Below, in pieces: positions 60,210 through 60,741 of a stretch of 60,741 nt of DNA. The notes beneath the pieces are model-generated. The model had not been told where the DNA came from and made no database searches. It saw nothing but the letters and a program-made list of their open reading frames with translations. A program made the translations under genes and the position numbers. The first letter of the stretch is position 1; each line of letters starts with the position of its first letter. Source of the DNA: an uncultured Pelagibacteraceae bacterium. GTDB taxonomy: Bacteria; Pseudomonadota; Alphaproteobacteria; Pelagibacterales; Pelagibacteraceae. The stretch covers positions 1-60,741 of the forward strand of contig CACPQG010000003.1 in NCBI GenBank assembly GCA_902636025.1, written 5' to 3'.

Positions 60210-60741
60210 TAAAACAAGAAAAAAAAGAAATTATTCAACCAAAAAAAATGGGTCTATTAGTAGAAAACCCAGTTTATAAACCGTTCAGATATCCTTGGTG
60301 TTATGATGCATGGTTAACACAACAAAGAATTCACTGGCTTCCAGAAGAGGTGCCTTTAGGAGATGATGTAAGAGATTGGCAAAAAAACTTGTCTCAAGCT
60401 GAAAAAAATTTATTAACGCAGATTTTTAGATTTTTTACTCAAGCGGATGTTGAAGTAAATAACTGTTATTTGAGACACTACACAACAGTTTTTAAACCTA
60501 CAGAAGTATTAATGATGATGACTGCTTTTGCAGCAATGGAGACAGTTCACATCGCTGCTTACTCACATTTATTAGATACAATTGGAATGCCGGAGTCAGA
60601 ATACTCTGCATTTATGAAATATAAAGAGATGAAAGATAAATACGATTATATGCAAAATTTTAATGTAAACTCAAAAGAAGACATTGCAAAAACCGTTGCA
60701 GTATTTAGTGCTTTTACAGAGGGACTTCAGCTTTTCGCAAG
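60200..60741 (+). CDS. nrdB: Class I ribonucleotide reductase, small subunit, 5' part
   Basis: The first 180 codons are present before the window ends. After a short N-terminus (MSVIKQEKKEIIQ, no ATP-cone) come the di-iron ligands: Asp in FFTQADVEVNN and Glu/His in AMETVHIAAYSH, with the Tyr of HIAAY at the radical position (four residues after the His), so it is a tyrosyl-radical type and not the phenylalanine (Ic) type. A GAGGAG ribosome site lies within nrdA. NrdB makes the radical that NrdA uses. Confidence 0.93.
   Translation, partial: MSVIKQEKKEIIQPKKMGLLVENPVYKPFRYPWCYDAWLTQQRIHWLPEEVPLGDDVRDWQKNLSQAEKNLLTQIFRFFTQADVEVNNCYLRHYTTVFKPTEVLMMMTAFAAMETVHIAAYSHLLDTIGMPESEYSAFMKYKEMKDKYDYMQNFNVNSKEDIAKTVAVFSAFTEGLQLFA

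Noticed and set aside
1-60741. CRISPR arrays, insertion sequences or rRNA genes
   Set aside because: No regular spaced repeats, transposase frames or rRNA sequence were seen on reading the window; poly-A/T runs reflect the AT-rich genome.

Overview
The window looks like a chromosome segment of a SAR11-type (Pelagibacterales) marine alphaproteobacterium. I infer this from the very low GC content, the extremely tight packing (many 1-14 bp overlaps, and divergent starts as little as 8 bp apart), the abundance of periplasmic-binding-protein transporters, and genes for marine osmolytes and sulfonates. No rRNA, CRISPR array, insertion sequence, prophage or integrase was seen. The one complete RNA gene is a tRNA with a CAU anticodon.

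Layout. 1-3582: end of a LysE/ArgO exporter, then an HpsN-type sulfopropanediol dehydrogenase with a phosphotransacetylase-family gene, divergent from a bile-acid:Na+ symporter-family (BASS) transporter. 3637-8903: small envelope, redox and repair proteins (DUF4149, histidine phosphatase, VCBS/ASPIC repeat protein, SRAP/HMCES, periplasmic MsrB), ending in a pair of Fur-like palindromes between a 147-aa gene and a 59-aa eight-cysteine protein. 8910-15273: GMC dehydrogenase, PQQ-type sugar dehydrogenase, Ldh-family dehydrogenase and two surface-glycan type genes. 15283-22176: taurine-type ABC transporter (TauABC-like, with an unusually large permease) divergent from an omega-amino-acid:pyruvate aminotransferase, alanine dehydrogenase and a SET-domain protein. 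22162-27823: GalE, a dimethylglycine/sarcosine dehydrogenase-type enzyme, a two-HTH regulator and a second BASS transporter. 27834-33746: a surface-polysaccharide patch (FkbM methyltransferases, PhyH-like dioxygenase, RmlA, RmlB, GT2) containing the tRNA and a degenerate copy of its 5' end.

33743-38605 is a coherent polyamine/5'-methylthioadenosine (MTA) unit: a SpeD-SpeE fusion would make spermidine and release MTA; MtnP splits MTA; Apt recovers adenine; MtnA and a class II aldolase process the methylthioribose phosphate. It is followed by a polar amino-acid ABC importer (38662-40900). 40897-50000 holds an M24-fold hydrolase without its metal ligands, glycosyltransferases, two carbonic-anhydrase-family proteins, a PNPOx-family protein, a GarR-type dehydrogenase, an MFS transporter and RpoZ. 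49871-56678 has a CaiB-type CoA transferase, a TRAP transporter, DusA and two tandem TauE/SafE exporters. The window ends with a phosphohexomutase and a class I ribonucleotide reductase operon (nrdA, start of nrdB) behind two NrdR-like boxes.

Themes. Sulfonate use recurs: HpsN, TauABC/aminotransferase/Ald and two TauE/SafE proteins are all consistent with taking in taurine or dihydroxypropanesulfonate and disposing of sulfite, but Xsc is not in the window. All three binding-protein transporter operons carry a strong hairpin just downstream of the binding-protein gene; two are terminator-like, and one of these holds the Shine-Dalgarno sequence of the next gene.
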